Below, in pieces: positions 1 to 11,301 of a DNA stretch of 64,000 nt. The notes under the pieces were generated by a model. That model had not been told where the DNA came from, did no database searches, and worked only from the letters and a program-made list of their open reading frames with translations. The position numbers were made by a program, and so were the translations under genes. Positions within the stretch are counted from its first letter, which is position 1, and each line of letters opens with the position of its first letter. The DNA lies in the NCBI GenBank assembly GCA_015178975.1, contig WHVD01000058.1:248001-312000 (forward strand). Reading direction: 5' to 3'. Origin of the DNA: Hysterangium stoloniferum (taxonomy: Eukaryota; Basidiomycota; Agaricomycetes; Hysterangiales; Hysterangiaceae).

Positions 1-10
1 TGCCATGTGA

Positions 11-1411
11 CTAGCAGTATATTTGGTTCGTGTGAGCACCAAATGGCATACATGTTAAATGGTCGATTATAACACAAATGCTGTCAAACTCCCCAAGGCG
101 ATTTTTGGACACTGGCAACGGACCAACAAAATCAATGCCAATTGCCTCCCATGGCTGTGAAGGCGCTTCCAAACTGTGGAGGAATCCCTGTGATTTCTGT
201 GTCTCCGATTTTGATGTGGCACAAAGACTGCATGAGTTGCAGAACAACTCAACATCCTTCATCATCGATGGCCACCACACTGTGGACCGCAAATATGTGG
301 CAGTTTTCCACACCCCTAAATGGGCCAAAATCGAATGTGCCTGTGAGATTACCATTTCTCGCACACGTCTATTGCCCACAGTAAGGTCAGGTATACAAAG
401 GAGTTTGGTCCCTGCCATATTGAAGAACAAAAGGCTGTCCTGCAACTCAAAACCTTTATACTCCCTCGGTGCGACCAGTATTTTTGAAAAGAAGTGGTTG
501 GTACCGTAGCTTCCCCGAAATATGTTGGGAATGTCCAGCCCTGGATTAGAGTCTGAAACAATATTCGCTAGGGAGAAATCGGAGAATGATCCCCCTTGTG
601 ACTGGTGCCTCCCACCCTCCATTGTCAATGGTGGGTCGATCTCCTCAGAAGGGCTGGGTCCTGTAGCCTCACTAGGTGTACCTGCCCTCATCCCCTGTGG
701 TGGGTTCTCTGTAGAATGACCAGGGGAACCTTCCCCAGTCTGATCCATGGTACCTTCTTCTGGCTTCCCACCATGTTGTCCCCATGATACTACTCCAGCC
801 AATGTTGCATACGATGGACACAGAAGAGTGGCCACCCTACTTGACCTCCTCGATGGTTCCTTGGCGACCAGTACCATAGACCCAGTGTACAATGGTGTTG
901 ACACACCTATCCCCCATACCCTTGGAGCCGGCTTTGCTCCCTTCTCTTCATCATCTAAGAGTGGCGCATCAGTTACATACTCAGATTCCACCCTTACAAT
1001 CCCCAAAGGTTCGTTACTGTATATCCGCGACAGCACATCGGCAAACGTATTTGACTCCCCAGTAATAAAGTAAATATCGAAGTCAAACTCGTTCAAAAGG
1101 TCCAGCCAACGTGTCTGTCTTGGAGATAGGCTCTTCTGTGTAAGGATATACTCTATACCTTTATGGTCAGTACACACTCGAAATTTGACACCTAGTAACT
1201 GAGGATGAAACTGCTTCAAGGACTCAACAATTGCCAACAACTCTTGCTCATGCACAGGATAGTTCTGCTGAGCCACGTTGAACTTCCCAGACCAGAAAGA
1301 TACCACTGCTGCTGTCGTTACATTATCACCTTGACTCAGGATACCACTGGCGCCAGTTAAGCATGCATCTGTAACCAGATTGATAGTTGGGTGACCTGGT
1401 GAGTAGTTCAA
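11..1411 (-). pseudogene. gypsy RNase H and integrase N-terminal part
   Basis: This is a 466-codon open stretch. The first ~130 residues are the RNase H of a gypsy polyprotein, with an early catalytic Asp (LVTDACLTG), the HEQELLAI block and the TDHKGIEYILTQ block, ending with SNTFADVLSRI. A low-complexity spacer of ~150 residues follows. After it comes the integrase zinc-binding HHCC segment (HSILAHLG ... CNSCSLC) and the start of the catalytic core (IGIDFVGPLP, first Asp of the D,D-35-E triad). The core is interrupted at the left edge of the window. It is separated from the RT block upstream by a frame break near 1420. Confidence 0.88.
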
Positions 1412-1429
1412 AGCAATCCAATACCGATC

Positions 1430-2266
1430 TCAATGAGCGTGAACGATACACTTGACATCCTCAAAAGCACATTGTTCGGTTGCACCCCATCGCCACGCCT
1501 TGTTGACACTGGTAAGTGTGGCCAGATTGGCCATGGGAATTTGAACGCCCTCACAGTTATTAGCCAGATAGCCAACTGCCCCCAGAAAACCAGCCAAGAG
1601 GGCCTTATTTGTAGGTACCTTCCAGTTGGCTACCATATCTACCTTACATGGGTCCATCTTTATTCCTTTATCATTTATCACATGCTTTAATAAGTTCAGT
1701 TCTGAGGCGAACAAATGCATCTTGTCGACTGCTAGGTATAGTTTCTCCTGACGGAGCACCTTGAAGATGGTTTGGAGGTGCTTTACGTGATCTTCAATGG
1801 AATCCGAATATACCACGATGTCGTCAAGGTATACATCCATAAACACCCCAATGTATGACGCAAAAAGATGGTTCATGAGAGTCTGATATGTGGATGGTCC
1901 ATTGCAGTCACCAATCTGTAACGTCAAACTTTCCATGGTCCCATCGGGAGAAGTGAACAATGTGCGGTGAACATGCTCAGGTACCACTTGGATTTACTCG
2001 TATACATCTTTGCCGTCAATGAGGCTACAGTACTTATGACGCACAACATTCTGCTGGATGGCCTTGATATCCGGCAAGGGTGTCGTTAACTTATAGGTAT
2101 TGGCATTCTGTTCATGCTTGTCGACCACTGTGCATATCCGTAAAGTTCCGTCAGCATTTGGTGGTTTTGGGATGAGAAGCATTGGACACGCATTTGTATT
2201 CATTGCTACCCTCCACCAACCATTTCGTAAGTAGGCATTCTTCTTATCCTGCCACAGCTGACGCAT
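1430..2266 (-). pseudogene. gypsy reverse transcriptase, frameshifted
   Basis: Two open stretches in different frames together form a gypsy RT. Positions 1994-2266 carry the N-terminal fingers/palm (WWRVAMNTNACPMLLIPKP, then LPDIKAIQQ). Positions 1430-1987 carry the catalytic palm with the FMDVYLDDIVVYS block, whose YLDD is the metal-binding motif, followed by the thumb/connection with FLGAVGYLANNCEG. The break near 1990 and the loss of the usual F-L-x-LDLRSGYHQI block mean no active enzyme can be made. Confidence 0.88.
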
Positions 2267-2287
2267 AGCTTCAGGACATTTAGATGG

Positions 2288-3295
2288 TCACCATGAATAG
2301 ACTTTTGCCTCATCTATCAGCGGAATAGTATGGTTGACTGCCCGCAAGGGGGGTAGCCACATGGATGATGTATCAGGGTCCAGATCAGCTGCTTCAGCCT
2401 GTAAGTCTGCCCTTAACCTTTCCAACTCATCCTCAAAAGTTTCTGCCGCTGCTGAGTGTAGTACTGCTACAGTGTCCCCTTTGAGGGGAAGTGGTAGGTT
2501 TGACCCGATATTAACTTGTGTAGGATTCAACCCAAGTATAACCCAGTGTTGAAAAATAAATGGAGTCCCCAATATCAGGTCATAGGAATCCAGGTTAGCT
2601 ACATCAAAATAGTGAGAGCAATTTATACCCTGATAGGTAAACTTAGCCATTGTGGAAAAATTGATTTTTGACTGTGATCCATGTACAGCCAACTGAAGGG
2701 TCAGCGGTTTTACCAGTGGTTCTTTAGTAACCTGCAGCTGATCAACCAAGGCCGTTGACATAAAATCTGCCAATGACCCGCTATCAATGAGAGCCTTTAC
2801 TGGTTGACCATTAATGAACACCTGAATGACAACTGGTTTTGGCAACCAGCGAGTAAAATCCTTGGGCTGCATTGAGGTACACTCGACTGTTTCGACACCT
2901 CCATAGTTCGACTGATCCTGTTTTTTCCCAAGCATCTTCCCCTTAGGGATATGAACAACATTTACAGCAATGATAGGCTCGGACGAATCCTCCTTGGTTG
3001 CCTGCTGAGCGAGTATCTGAGGAACGCTCCACTCCTCACATTGTAGGTGGTCTGGAGTCACTATATACTTAACAGCCAACTCCCAGTCATGAATTTCATA
3101 TAATCCAGTGGTACAATGGACCCGGAACCGCTGTCTTTCCCCACCATAGATATCTCGACAGATACTTGTTAATATACACAAAGCGAAGCTCCAATAGCTG
3201 GCACATCGCATCTCGACAGTATCTTCTAAAGGCAGGCATATCACGGGAGAACCCAGGTATGTCTTCCTCATATACAGCCTGTATTTTATCTTCAA
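2288..3295 (-). pseudogene. gypsy aspartic protease region
   Basis: A 335-codon open stretch. Its middle holds a retropepsin-like protease: VKALIDSGSLADFMS carries the catalytic D-S-G triad equivalent, and YDLILGTPFI is the second hallmark (ILG) of clan AA proteases. In the polyprotein it lies between the zinc knuckle and the RT. The first ~100 residues overlap in another frame with the end of a 216-codon stretch at 3096-3746, which is the linker between nucleocapsid and protease, so there is a frame break in this overlap. Confidence 0.85.
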
Positions 3296-4345
3296 AGTCC
3301 TTATTAAGCTTTATGACAGACCAAGGCATAAACAATGGAAGGTCAGTATTCGCTTCATCCCAGATACAGAGTCCAGTGTCTTCACTATAAACCCTAAAGT
3401 GCATGTTGGGGGAAATACCTTCCTGCAACGCTTCTTCTGGCAGGAAGTATTCATGCAATGCCCCTAGAAGCAGGTGTCCCGATGTGACCTCCCCTGAACT
3501 GGGTGGGTCATCATTCCCCAGTGACTCTCCCTGTTCCGTTGGTCCCTCCATTATTACAGCGGTACTCACCACTTGCGAAATGGCCCAGTCACCACTGAAG
3601 AGGGCTGGTTTGCTGACCGCCATGTATAATTGGGGTTGAAGGCAGTCAATAATCTCATATGTCCAGTATAGCTGATCAAACACCACCTGAAAATGCTCAG
3701 TGTCGTATTCCAGCTGCAACTGAATCAGAATTCGAGAAGTGTACACAGCAACGCTGCTGTATATGTAATTGCCACAACCTTCGCTCGGTCAGGGCATTGG
3801 GCAGGGAGCCGTTTCCCAGCCCATTGCTCGTTATCGACTATACTTTGGGCCACTCGATGCCCGGGCTCCCTACAGTCTCTCTTTCCAATTCGCAGGATAG
3901 TTCCAGGTAAGACATTATCCTTCACTAGAAATTCCACAATTGAGTAGGTAACCACAAATCATGTCAGTGGATTATGCCCCTCAGCTATGGCTGTGTCTGG
4001 CCCAAAGAATTCAGTGATCGACTTCTGCAGCCATGCAGCGTAAATGTGATCGTGTAAACTATCAAATTCCTGCTGGACCTCCTTGGTTCCCAGTACGAAG
4101 GAGGCCATTCGAAGAGGTATTTCAACCCGCTCCTTCTGCTTTTCCAATTTGGCGAGTCGTTGCACCCAAACAGACCCAGTGGACACATGGTTTCCCCATT
4201 TTGGAGCAGGCACAACCTTCCCCTGAGGGCAATTTCGAGCTTCATGACCTTCTTTCTTACACATGAAACACCTCCCCTCTGCCCAAAGCTGGTTCATCTC
4301 CCTGCGACTGAGTTTTTCCTGCAGCGCTTTCATCGCTGTTCCCAT
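3096..4345 (-). pseudogene. gypsy nucleocapsid zinc knuckle and linker
   Basis: Positions 3959-4345 encode a retroviral-type CCHC knuckle, CFMCKKEGHEARNC (C-x2-C-x4-H-x4-C), after a short basic stretch. This is the RNA-binding nucleocapsid end of gag. Downstream (3096-3955) are open stretches in two frames without a recognisable domain that link to the protease. The segment between 3746 and 3955 overlaps in frame with small ORFs and was probably continuous before decay. Confidence 0.8.
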
Positions 4346-4359
4346 TACACCCGACCCTG

Positions 4360-5460
4360 AGGAAGTGGTAGGACGAAAAGTATTTCACATACTGTCAGTC
4401 TGACCTGCTGTCTGTTTAACACACTCATTCTGTCGTGGCCAGGATTGGGTTGCTCCAGTCGTAGGGGTCTCTCGTCGTCCTTTCTCTGCCTGATGAAACT
4501 CCTGAGCAGCTTCAAATCATGTTGCTGTTTTGATAAGTCACTTCCATGAGGTATTGTCTGGATTTAAACCATTATCTAACCACTTTTCTTTGATATAGTG
4601 GTGTGCCCCATCCCACACAATTTGTTTAAGCTGACACTCTTGCATATCAGGGAAACATGTAGCACTATTCTCCACATCTCGTGCAAAATCACGGAAACAA
4701 TTTCCACCCTGCCGGGCTGAGGTCAATCATTTCCGCAACCTCAGCTTATAATCTGGAGGGAAACAATAATCAAAAAGTCCGTCATAAATGGCTTTTAGTG
4801 TCCATCATTTCCGGCTCAAGGCCACATATTTCATATAGAATGTGCTGGCCTTGCCATCCAAGAAGTAAATGATTAACTTCACAGCCCATTTCTGATCTAA
4901 CCCATTGATTTCTGTCCACAGATCATACAGTAGGTGTATACAAAGGCTTCCAGGATGTCAAGGTCAGCTATGCCGGTGTACACCACAGCTTGCTTCATCT
5001 TGACTCCCGCTAAAAGTTTCTTAGTCCACTTGGCGTCAGCTGCAGACCACTTGTGTCTTTCGGATTTTATCCATTTAGAACTGGGTGAGTTTTTCTTTCT
5101 ATTCTTCTTCTGGCCTGCTTTCGATGGGCCTCCAGTATCGTCCTCTGACTCTGACCCTGAATTAGGTGAGTCTGCACTCCTATTAGCTGACCATTCAGTT
5201 GTAGTGCTACTTGATGATTCCTCCAACCCATCACTACTGGAGGAACTGCTCAAATCAGAGGGTGGTCCAAATTCTCCTTGCCCTCCAACTGCAAAGTACC
5301 CACCCTCAGGTACTTGTGAAAACTCTCTCGCATATCGGCTGGTCACTCTCTTGGGCTGTTGACCCCTCGAAGGCTTACTAATCTGCCTCTCCTTTGTGGC
5401 AGTAGAGTATGGACGTGAGGTCATTTTACTCCCATCCCCCAGGATATTCTCACCCTCCAT
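4360..5460 (-). pseudogene. gypsy gag (capsid) remnant
   Basis: The 187-codon stretch 4897-5460 begins with a Met, is Ser/Glu-rich (a run SDLSSSSSSDG and a basic KKNRKKNS patch) and then enters a helical region. The reading continues after stops through 4360-4890, with segments resembling the retrotrans_gag capsid fold, for example around 4540-4730 with a CFRDFARDVEN-like helix. Position and composition fit the gag N-terminus and capsid. Multiple stops make it non-functional. Confidence 0.65.
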
Positions 5461-6103
5461 TCGTGCCTTCCCCTTAGTGGATCAGGATGACCCGTCAAGT
5501 GCTTGCCAAAACCTCATATCCTTAGGTGGTGTTATCTATGATTGTCAAACATTGGATGTCCTCCTCATGAACCTTCACCCTTCCTATCACACCATTCATA
5601 CTTCCATTCTCACTGCCAAATCTGAACCCTCTCTTTCTGATACCAAAGGGATTCTCATTGGTTCAGCTTCCTCTGCCATTGCCATCAAATCTGAGCCAAT
5701 TGATGTTGCATATGTAGCTGGTCCAAAGCATGGGAATGTTTGAAAACAACCCAGTCAGTTTTCTAGGTCAGGCACTACTCCACCACCTATTTTAGAAGAT
5801 GACAAAGGTTTCCATTGGTGTGATCCTACCAATGAAGGTCACTGTCACCGTTGTGGTCACCCAGGTCATATTGCTGCATTTTGTGTCTGCAATATGCCCC
5901 AAGAAGTCAGGGAATGGGTCATAGGTCCTCCAAAGCCACCATATTTTTCCTCCTCCTCTACTAACACTGCTCATCAAACAGAACAAGCTTTATCATCCAC
6001 CATTGTTCTCTACCTTCTGTGGAATGGCTGCAAATGTATGAAAATATGGATGAGTTAGGTGATCCAATGCATAGGATGGGATGAACAAACAAGGGGGGGG
6101 GGG
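5461..6103 (+). pseudogene. copia-type gag stub ending in a G-tract
   Basis: Positions 5470-5740 encode a stretch typical of the UBN2/copia gag domain (LISLGGVIYDCQTLDVLLMN, then LHPSYHTIHTSI). Positions 5837-5885 encode a CCHC knuckle CHRCGHPGHIAAFC. No protease, integrase or RT follows. The reading decays into a purine tract with 11 consecutive G at 6093-6103, followed by CAC-TGTATAACTG. That looks like a polypurine tract followed by an LTR start, so an internally deleted element is possible. The junction at ~5460 with the minus-strand gypsy gag is abrupt. Confidence 0.7.
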
Positions 6104-6187
6104 CACTGTATAACTGACCCAGAGCCTGGCATCCATCAGACTGCCATATGACTCTGCAAGCCAGCCACATGACGGCCTGAATCATGC

Positions 6188-6809
6188 TCAACCCAGGTGC
6201 CAGCAGCTCCCTGGGCCAGACTGTCTGACATGGGGGGGCAGCCTGCCACTGGCCTCCAACTGGTCTGAACAGTGTTGCATGCTGAAAGTATAGCAGCCCA
6301 TCATGCTCTTTGTGAATAGTGAGGTAAGAAGTATGTATGTACTTACAGATCTCCAAGGCATTGGCCTTAAACCCAGGTATGATATCCAGGAATGCTGCAT
6401 TCTTGCCAGTCTTCATGTCACTGGTCATGGAGGCCCAGATCTTGGCTTACTGGACCATTTCAGGGTCAGCAAACAATCTCATCACTTCAGGCTGAGCCTC
6501 TGATGAGGTCCTGCCCTCCTGAATGTTGGGCATACAATGGCCCAGCAATTGGTTCCTTTGGGCTGCCAACTGCACAATTTGAGCATCTAACTGGTTGATC
6601 TCTAAAGGAGGGAAATGTCAGCTTGTTTATTGACCTTCTCTATCATTGCAGGTGACCTCTGATTGTGGAATTGCTGTGGGCTGCAGGATTCCGGCTATTG
6701 CTAAAGCTGTGGGATCTGGTCCCACCTCAGTGTGGGATGGGTGCCCCTCATTGCTCAGGTTGATGCCTAAGTGGGCGAAGATGACCTGAGACAAGGACCC
6801 AGATGTCAT
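6188..6809 (-). pseudogene. unidentified ORF with at least two exons, broken
   Basis: On the minus strand an ATG at 6809 opens a 60-residue stretch (6627-6809). A second stretch, roughly 6600 to 6250, is readable with one internal stop and contains a heptad-like segment EINQLDAQIVQLAAQRNQLL and the segment GKNAAFLDIIPGFKANALE. I do not recognise the family. Its position between retroelement pieces suggests a protein carried by a mobile element, perhaps gag-like, but this is inference. The stop codon near 6447 argues against a live gene. Confidence 0.35.
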
Positions 6810-6989
6810 AGTGCAGGTCCTAAAAAGAAAAGAAATTAATTATATGAGAGTTATAGATGAATTATAAGATGTCAGAGAGTGAACAACTAAAGACTGTGGG
6901 ATGACAGCATCATTGTAAAAGAAGAAAGGCATGGAATTGCTTCATATGCTCAGCTGGATATTGAGTGCTGAACTACTCCCAGCAAGCTA

Positions 6990-7600
6990 GGGATCATGCA
7001 GCAGTCGATACTATTAGTCCAGATTGCTAAAGGAAATGAATGGAAAACTACTTTCTGCACTCAACATGAATGGCTGGTTATGCCCTTTGAGCTTACTAAT
7101 GCTCCTACCACTTTTCAATATTCTGTTAATAATATATTTTCCAATATGATTGATATATGTGTTATTGTTTACCTTGATAGTTTTTTTTAGTTTTTTCTGA
7201 AGATCCTGGATTGTAGGAAGAACAAGTCTGTGAAGTTCTCTGATGACTCCATAAACACCGTCTGTTTGAAAATGTTAAAAACTGCTCCTTTGATGTGGAT
7301 ACTATTGAATATTTAGGTTTTCTGATTGGACCTGATGGTCTTTACATGGATGAGACCAAAGTTCAAGTTATCTGAGAATGGCCTTAACCCCACAAAGTCA
7401 AAGACACCCAATCCTTCTTAGGTTTCATGAATTTCTATCAACAATTCATCCAGAATTACTCAGATACTACCTTTCCCCTTACTTGGCTCACTTGCAAGAA
7501 TGCTCCTTAGGTTTTTGATGATAAATGTCACACCACTTTTCAGACCCTGAAAGATGCTTTTAGGTTTCATCCAAGAAATAAATTTGCAACGTCTGAATCT
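6990..7600 (+). pseudogene. gypsy reverse transcriptase fragment
   Basis: Readable in pieces on the plus strand: GNEWKTTFCTQHEWLVMPFE and LTNAPTTFQ are the RT palm. VIVYLDSFF is the YLDD box with the second Asp lost. After a gap, TIEYLGFLIGPDGLYMDE and a [18 protein letters not shown] segment are the thumb/connection. Several in-frame stops are present. No LTR, integrase or RNase H accompanies it. It ends about 70 bp before the 3' end of the first sedolisin gene. Confidence 0.85.
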
Positions 7601-7665
7601 TGTACAGGGAACCACGCGTGATACGTGTAATAATAAAGGGTGTTCGGAAAGCTAACCAAAATGTT

Positions 7666-10600
7666 CTATGGAAGCTTCACCCACAGATCAATTAATTTGG
7701 CAACATTAGGAGTTCCGAGGCCTGTTGGGGATGTAAGATTTTGAATCAAAATGAAAAAAAAAATTTGTTCTTACCTGTTACGGGGTCCCATCCCTTCACG
7801 CTAAAAGAAAATGGTAAGTTTTCTTTATTATCGAGTGAATCTCTTTCAGAACTTACGCAGTAAACCCAGGAGTGCCTGCATGTGCACAATTAAGACTTTA
7901 CTCAAATATAATAAATGTTTACTTACCACAACCTTGGTTTCCACCACTGGTTATATCATTGAATCCTGCCTGGAACTTTGGAGTATAGATCTAGGGGAAA
8001 GGTCAGTGTCGTAATTAATTCATTTTGAGTAAGCCATCCAAACATACCGTAGGGTTTATAAACCCAACAGGCCCTTTGCCTCTAGCGATACGTGCATCAT
8101 TAATAGCAGTGATGAACGATCCGACGACGGGAGATGAACACGAGGTACCGAAGACAAGCGCAAATTCTCCATCAATCTATTCGTGAATATCAAATAATGG
8201 TAATCAGACTTGCTTTGACACAATACTCACGCCAATGACGTAGTTGGCACTACAAAATAACTGGTTAGAATGTTTGGACTCGAGGGGCAAGTCTCCACTT
8301 ACCCGTTGGCGCTCAAATCGGGATATCCACGTGCCTATAGTATAATTTAATAATTGACAGATAAACTGAGAAAATATCCTCTCACCTGCCTGCTGTTGTT
8401 GAACTGTGCTGACGTAAATGGTGGTGGGTGTTTCTGGAAGAATTCCTCAACAGCTGCCTTCTGGTAATTGGGCATAGGGAAAATGTCTGAAAAGCCTCCT
8501 CCACTAAAAGGAATATTAGATTGATATCAAAGAGTAAGTAGGATTATTACCTGAAGATGACTTGCTCGCATGCACCCTCAGGATCATTCACAGTTGCTAA
8601 ACATTTTGTTAATATACATTATCATCTTGGAGAGGATGAACTTACAGTTGGGGTTAATCTGGGTTGCACCAACTTTAAAGAAAGGGTTAATATGCGCTCT
8701 ATAAACGTTCAATGGACTACATACCAGCAGTGAGGAAGGGGCAATTGACTGGAAAACCGGGATTGAAACGAGTCCCATTGCGTGTCTCCTGGCCTGATTA
8801 AACATACGTTGTTAAGAACTGCAGAAGTACCGGTTCGATACAGCCATTACCAGTCGCAGGATCGATACACAACCCGTCAAATCCAGCAACACCGTTGTCA
8901 CCAGAACTGTACAAAATGGTGACACCCATCATTCCGAGCTTAGCATATTCATTGCATTGACGAATTTGATATGCTGCAGTCATCTCGGGCTCTTGAGAAC
9001 CGTATGATGTGCTGATGACATTGGGAGGTTTAATAATACCACAACTCTCGGGTTGGTTAAATCCACCGGGGAGTCGGTCTGGGTAGATACCTTAAATGAT
9101 AACATTAGTGAATGAGATTGTGACGTCAAGCAGGAAAAATTCACCATCGTCATTGGGGTCATCTCCCCCTTCAAATGTACAGAACGATTTGTCCAAAGCA
9201 TCCAAAAGGTTGCCAAATGATGCCTGAGATATTTTAGCCCGGAAGAGCGATTAGAGAGAAAGATAAAACTACTCACTCCCTCAACAAGATCGCCGGCCTG
9301 CAACAAAGTAACTTCCTGAGGCGCGACTAGGGCCATCCCATATTCCTAACGGTTGATTAGCCGACCGACCTTTTCTGTAACTTGATATTAGACACTTACG
9401 AGATCAAGATCACTTTCGCCATTGAAGTCAAAGCTCTATAAATGATAATATTGATCAGCAGAAATCAATTTATGCATCACTCATGACACAACCTGATCCG
9501 TGGTCTGGGCAACGCCTTCACATTGATATGACATTAATTATGGATAAAGGTATAAAGGAAGGAGGACATACCGCCGTCAATGGAGACAAGCTTTGGGGAG
9601 GTTCCGACAAGGGAAGGACTGAAGTTACCAAAAAACAAGTCGAGATCCCCTTGGAGGAAAGCTGTATAGATACCATTGATAAGTGCCGAACTAGATCATC
9701 CAACGAAGCTCTACCTTGTGGTGTAAACTCAACTGCACAAGGCCATTAACATTACATGACGAAGTAAGGCCAGAGAACACTCACCAATACCATAGCTATT
9801 TTTATTGGTCGCAACGGGGGTGTATCTAAAATTGTATAATGCGCGGAGACATGCAGGGGTGATGAATTCGTCACAGTTGGCCAGCGAATCGGCCGGGTTC
9901 ATGTTTGTTGGTTTCCGTCCATCAGTCTTCACGAACTTATTGATTGATGCACCTTTACGTTCTGCACGACGGGCAGGTGAATGGGGGTTCCCACCGGGAA
10001 GAACCTTCGTATCAAAATTGACAGTCGGTAAAATGATGTCGATGTGGTCTCGAACATGAGCAGGTACTGAGTATGAATCGCACGCTGTCATATAACGACA
10101 TTATGAATAACATTACTTAATATTATACTGAACATCTTAACCCACCAATGTGTTCGTGACCATACTTATGCTCATAAACGTGATATTCGGTGTCCAGGAG
10201 ACGCTCAGCTTCTGCCGTCGTTGCGTTTAGTTCGACCCAGCCTTTGCTATGTGAAAGCCTCAGACGATCGGAAGGAAAGCCAGCGTAATTCAGCCAGTTG
10301 ACTACAGAATCAATTGTGTCCTTGCTAGGAGCGAAAGTTTCTGCGATCTTATTCGACGACCAGTGTTGCCCGTAGCGGGGACTTTCTGGGTGAGATACTT
10401 CCATAAGGAATTCTTCGAGACGATGAAGGTTGTTTTGTTTTAATCTAAAATGGTGGTTTTCGCTTATTTAAAAAGAACTATTCGATATAATCACCTACCC
10501 AAAGCGCATAGGAAGTACCGCATCGGCGCTCACTCGTCGTGAGCGAGACCATCCATGAGGGATAAACTCGCGCTTTTCATGGACGACGCTTCGACTGTGA

Positions 10601-10668
10601 AGAGAGGGAGAAGCGAACGAAACACCGACGAGACCGAGAACAAACGCGGCAATGGGAAGGACACGCAT
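7666..10668 (-). CDS. secreted sedolisin (peptidase S53), tripeptidyl-peptidase-like, copy 1
   Basis: Serine-carboxyl peptidase of MEROPS family S53, probably secreted and active at acid pH. The start ATG at 10668 opens a signal peptide (MRVLPIAAFVLGLVGVSFA). A pro-kumamolisin activation domain follows, with HEKREFIPHGWSRSRR and the SHPESPRYGQHWS block. The catalytic domain has the hallmarks SYGSQE, SSGDNGVAGF, FSGGGFSD and the nucleophile motif FGTSCSSPVV, and ends with the Ca-binding WDPVTGLGTPN block. The stop is TAG at 7666-7668. About 18 short exons are separated by ~50-nt introns. For example, joining TPQ to the following AFLQGDLDLFF-type exon restores the frame near 9660-9715. No disabling change was seen. 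A close paralogue lies directly upstream in the same orientation (11302-14359). Confidence 0.88.
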
Positions 10669-10715
10669 CTTGCTGGAGCCAGAGGATGCTAGAGAGCTTT
10701 TCTTTGTACACACCC

Positions 10716-10724
10716 AATATATAG
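10716..10724 (-). promoter_or_regulatory. candidate TATA box of sedolisin copy 1
   Basis: On the minus strand CTATATATT lies about 50 nt upstream of the ATG at 10668. The position and sequence fit a TATA element with a short 5' UTR. No experimental support is available from sequence alone. Confidence 0.4.
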
Positions 10725-11301
10725 TTCTTCGCTTGTTCCCTACGATTAGTGGTATCTAATCGCATGTACCAATTAGAAAGCCCCATCCGATAATAAAATG
10801 AGTAAAAATAGGAGCCCTAGACTTGACTGTGATGTTCTGGGATCGAAGATAGGCAAGAAGATCTGCCTGCATCCATCGTATACGAGGAGATGCGATAACA
10901 GCTATATGCAAGGTTTTCGTGATAAGCCGTTGTGTGAGGAGTTGGATGTATCATGTGGAGGTCAGAGCCAGAGAAGGAAGTTTTCATCCCATCGGCCTTC
11001 AGACCAAAATAACCCCCAACTCGTATATCACTCCCATGACCGGAAGATCATATAAGCCATAGCCCTACTATTTAGCTTGAATTCCATTGGATTTGTCCCC
11101 AGTATCAAATCTCATTACATAACCTAGCATTTGGCACCGGCTCAAGCTGCTAACCAATAAGAACAACTTTTAGCTGTTATGGCATTGCGCCCACGCGGCA
11201 TATTCTGATCCAAGCGAAACAGATTCCATACAAAGTTGCAATTTATCAGCAGGTGAACATACATTTCAAATACAATTACGATTTCGGACTGGGTTAACTC
11301 A

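Larger units (their letters stand above)
1..5460 (-). mobile_element. Ty3/gypsy retrotransposon, degenerate, cut by window edge
   Basis: Reading on the minus strand from 5460 down to 1, the order is gag, CCHC zinc knuckle, a linker, aspartic protease, reverse transcriptase, RNase H and the start of integrase. This PR-RT-RH-IN order is the Ty3/gypsy (Metaviridae) order. The frame is broken several times between these blocks, so the copy is dead. Neither LTR is seen: the integrase end runs off the left edge, and the 5' side above 5460 is replaced by a copia-type fragment on the other strand. It is an independent copy from the other gypsy relics in the window (6.99-7.6, 37.5-41.6 and 55-61.7 kb). 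Confidence 0.9.
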
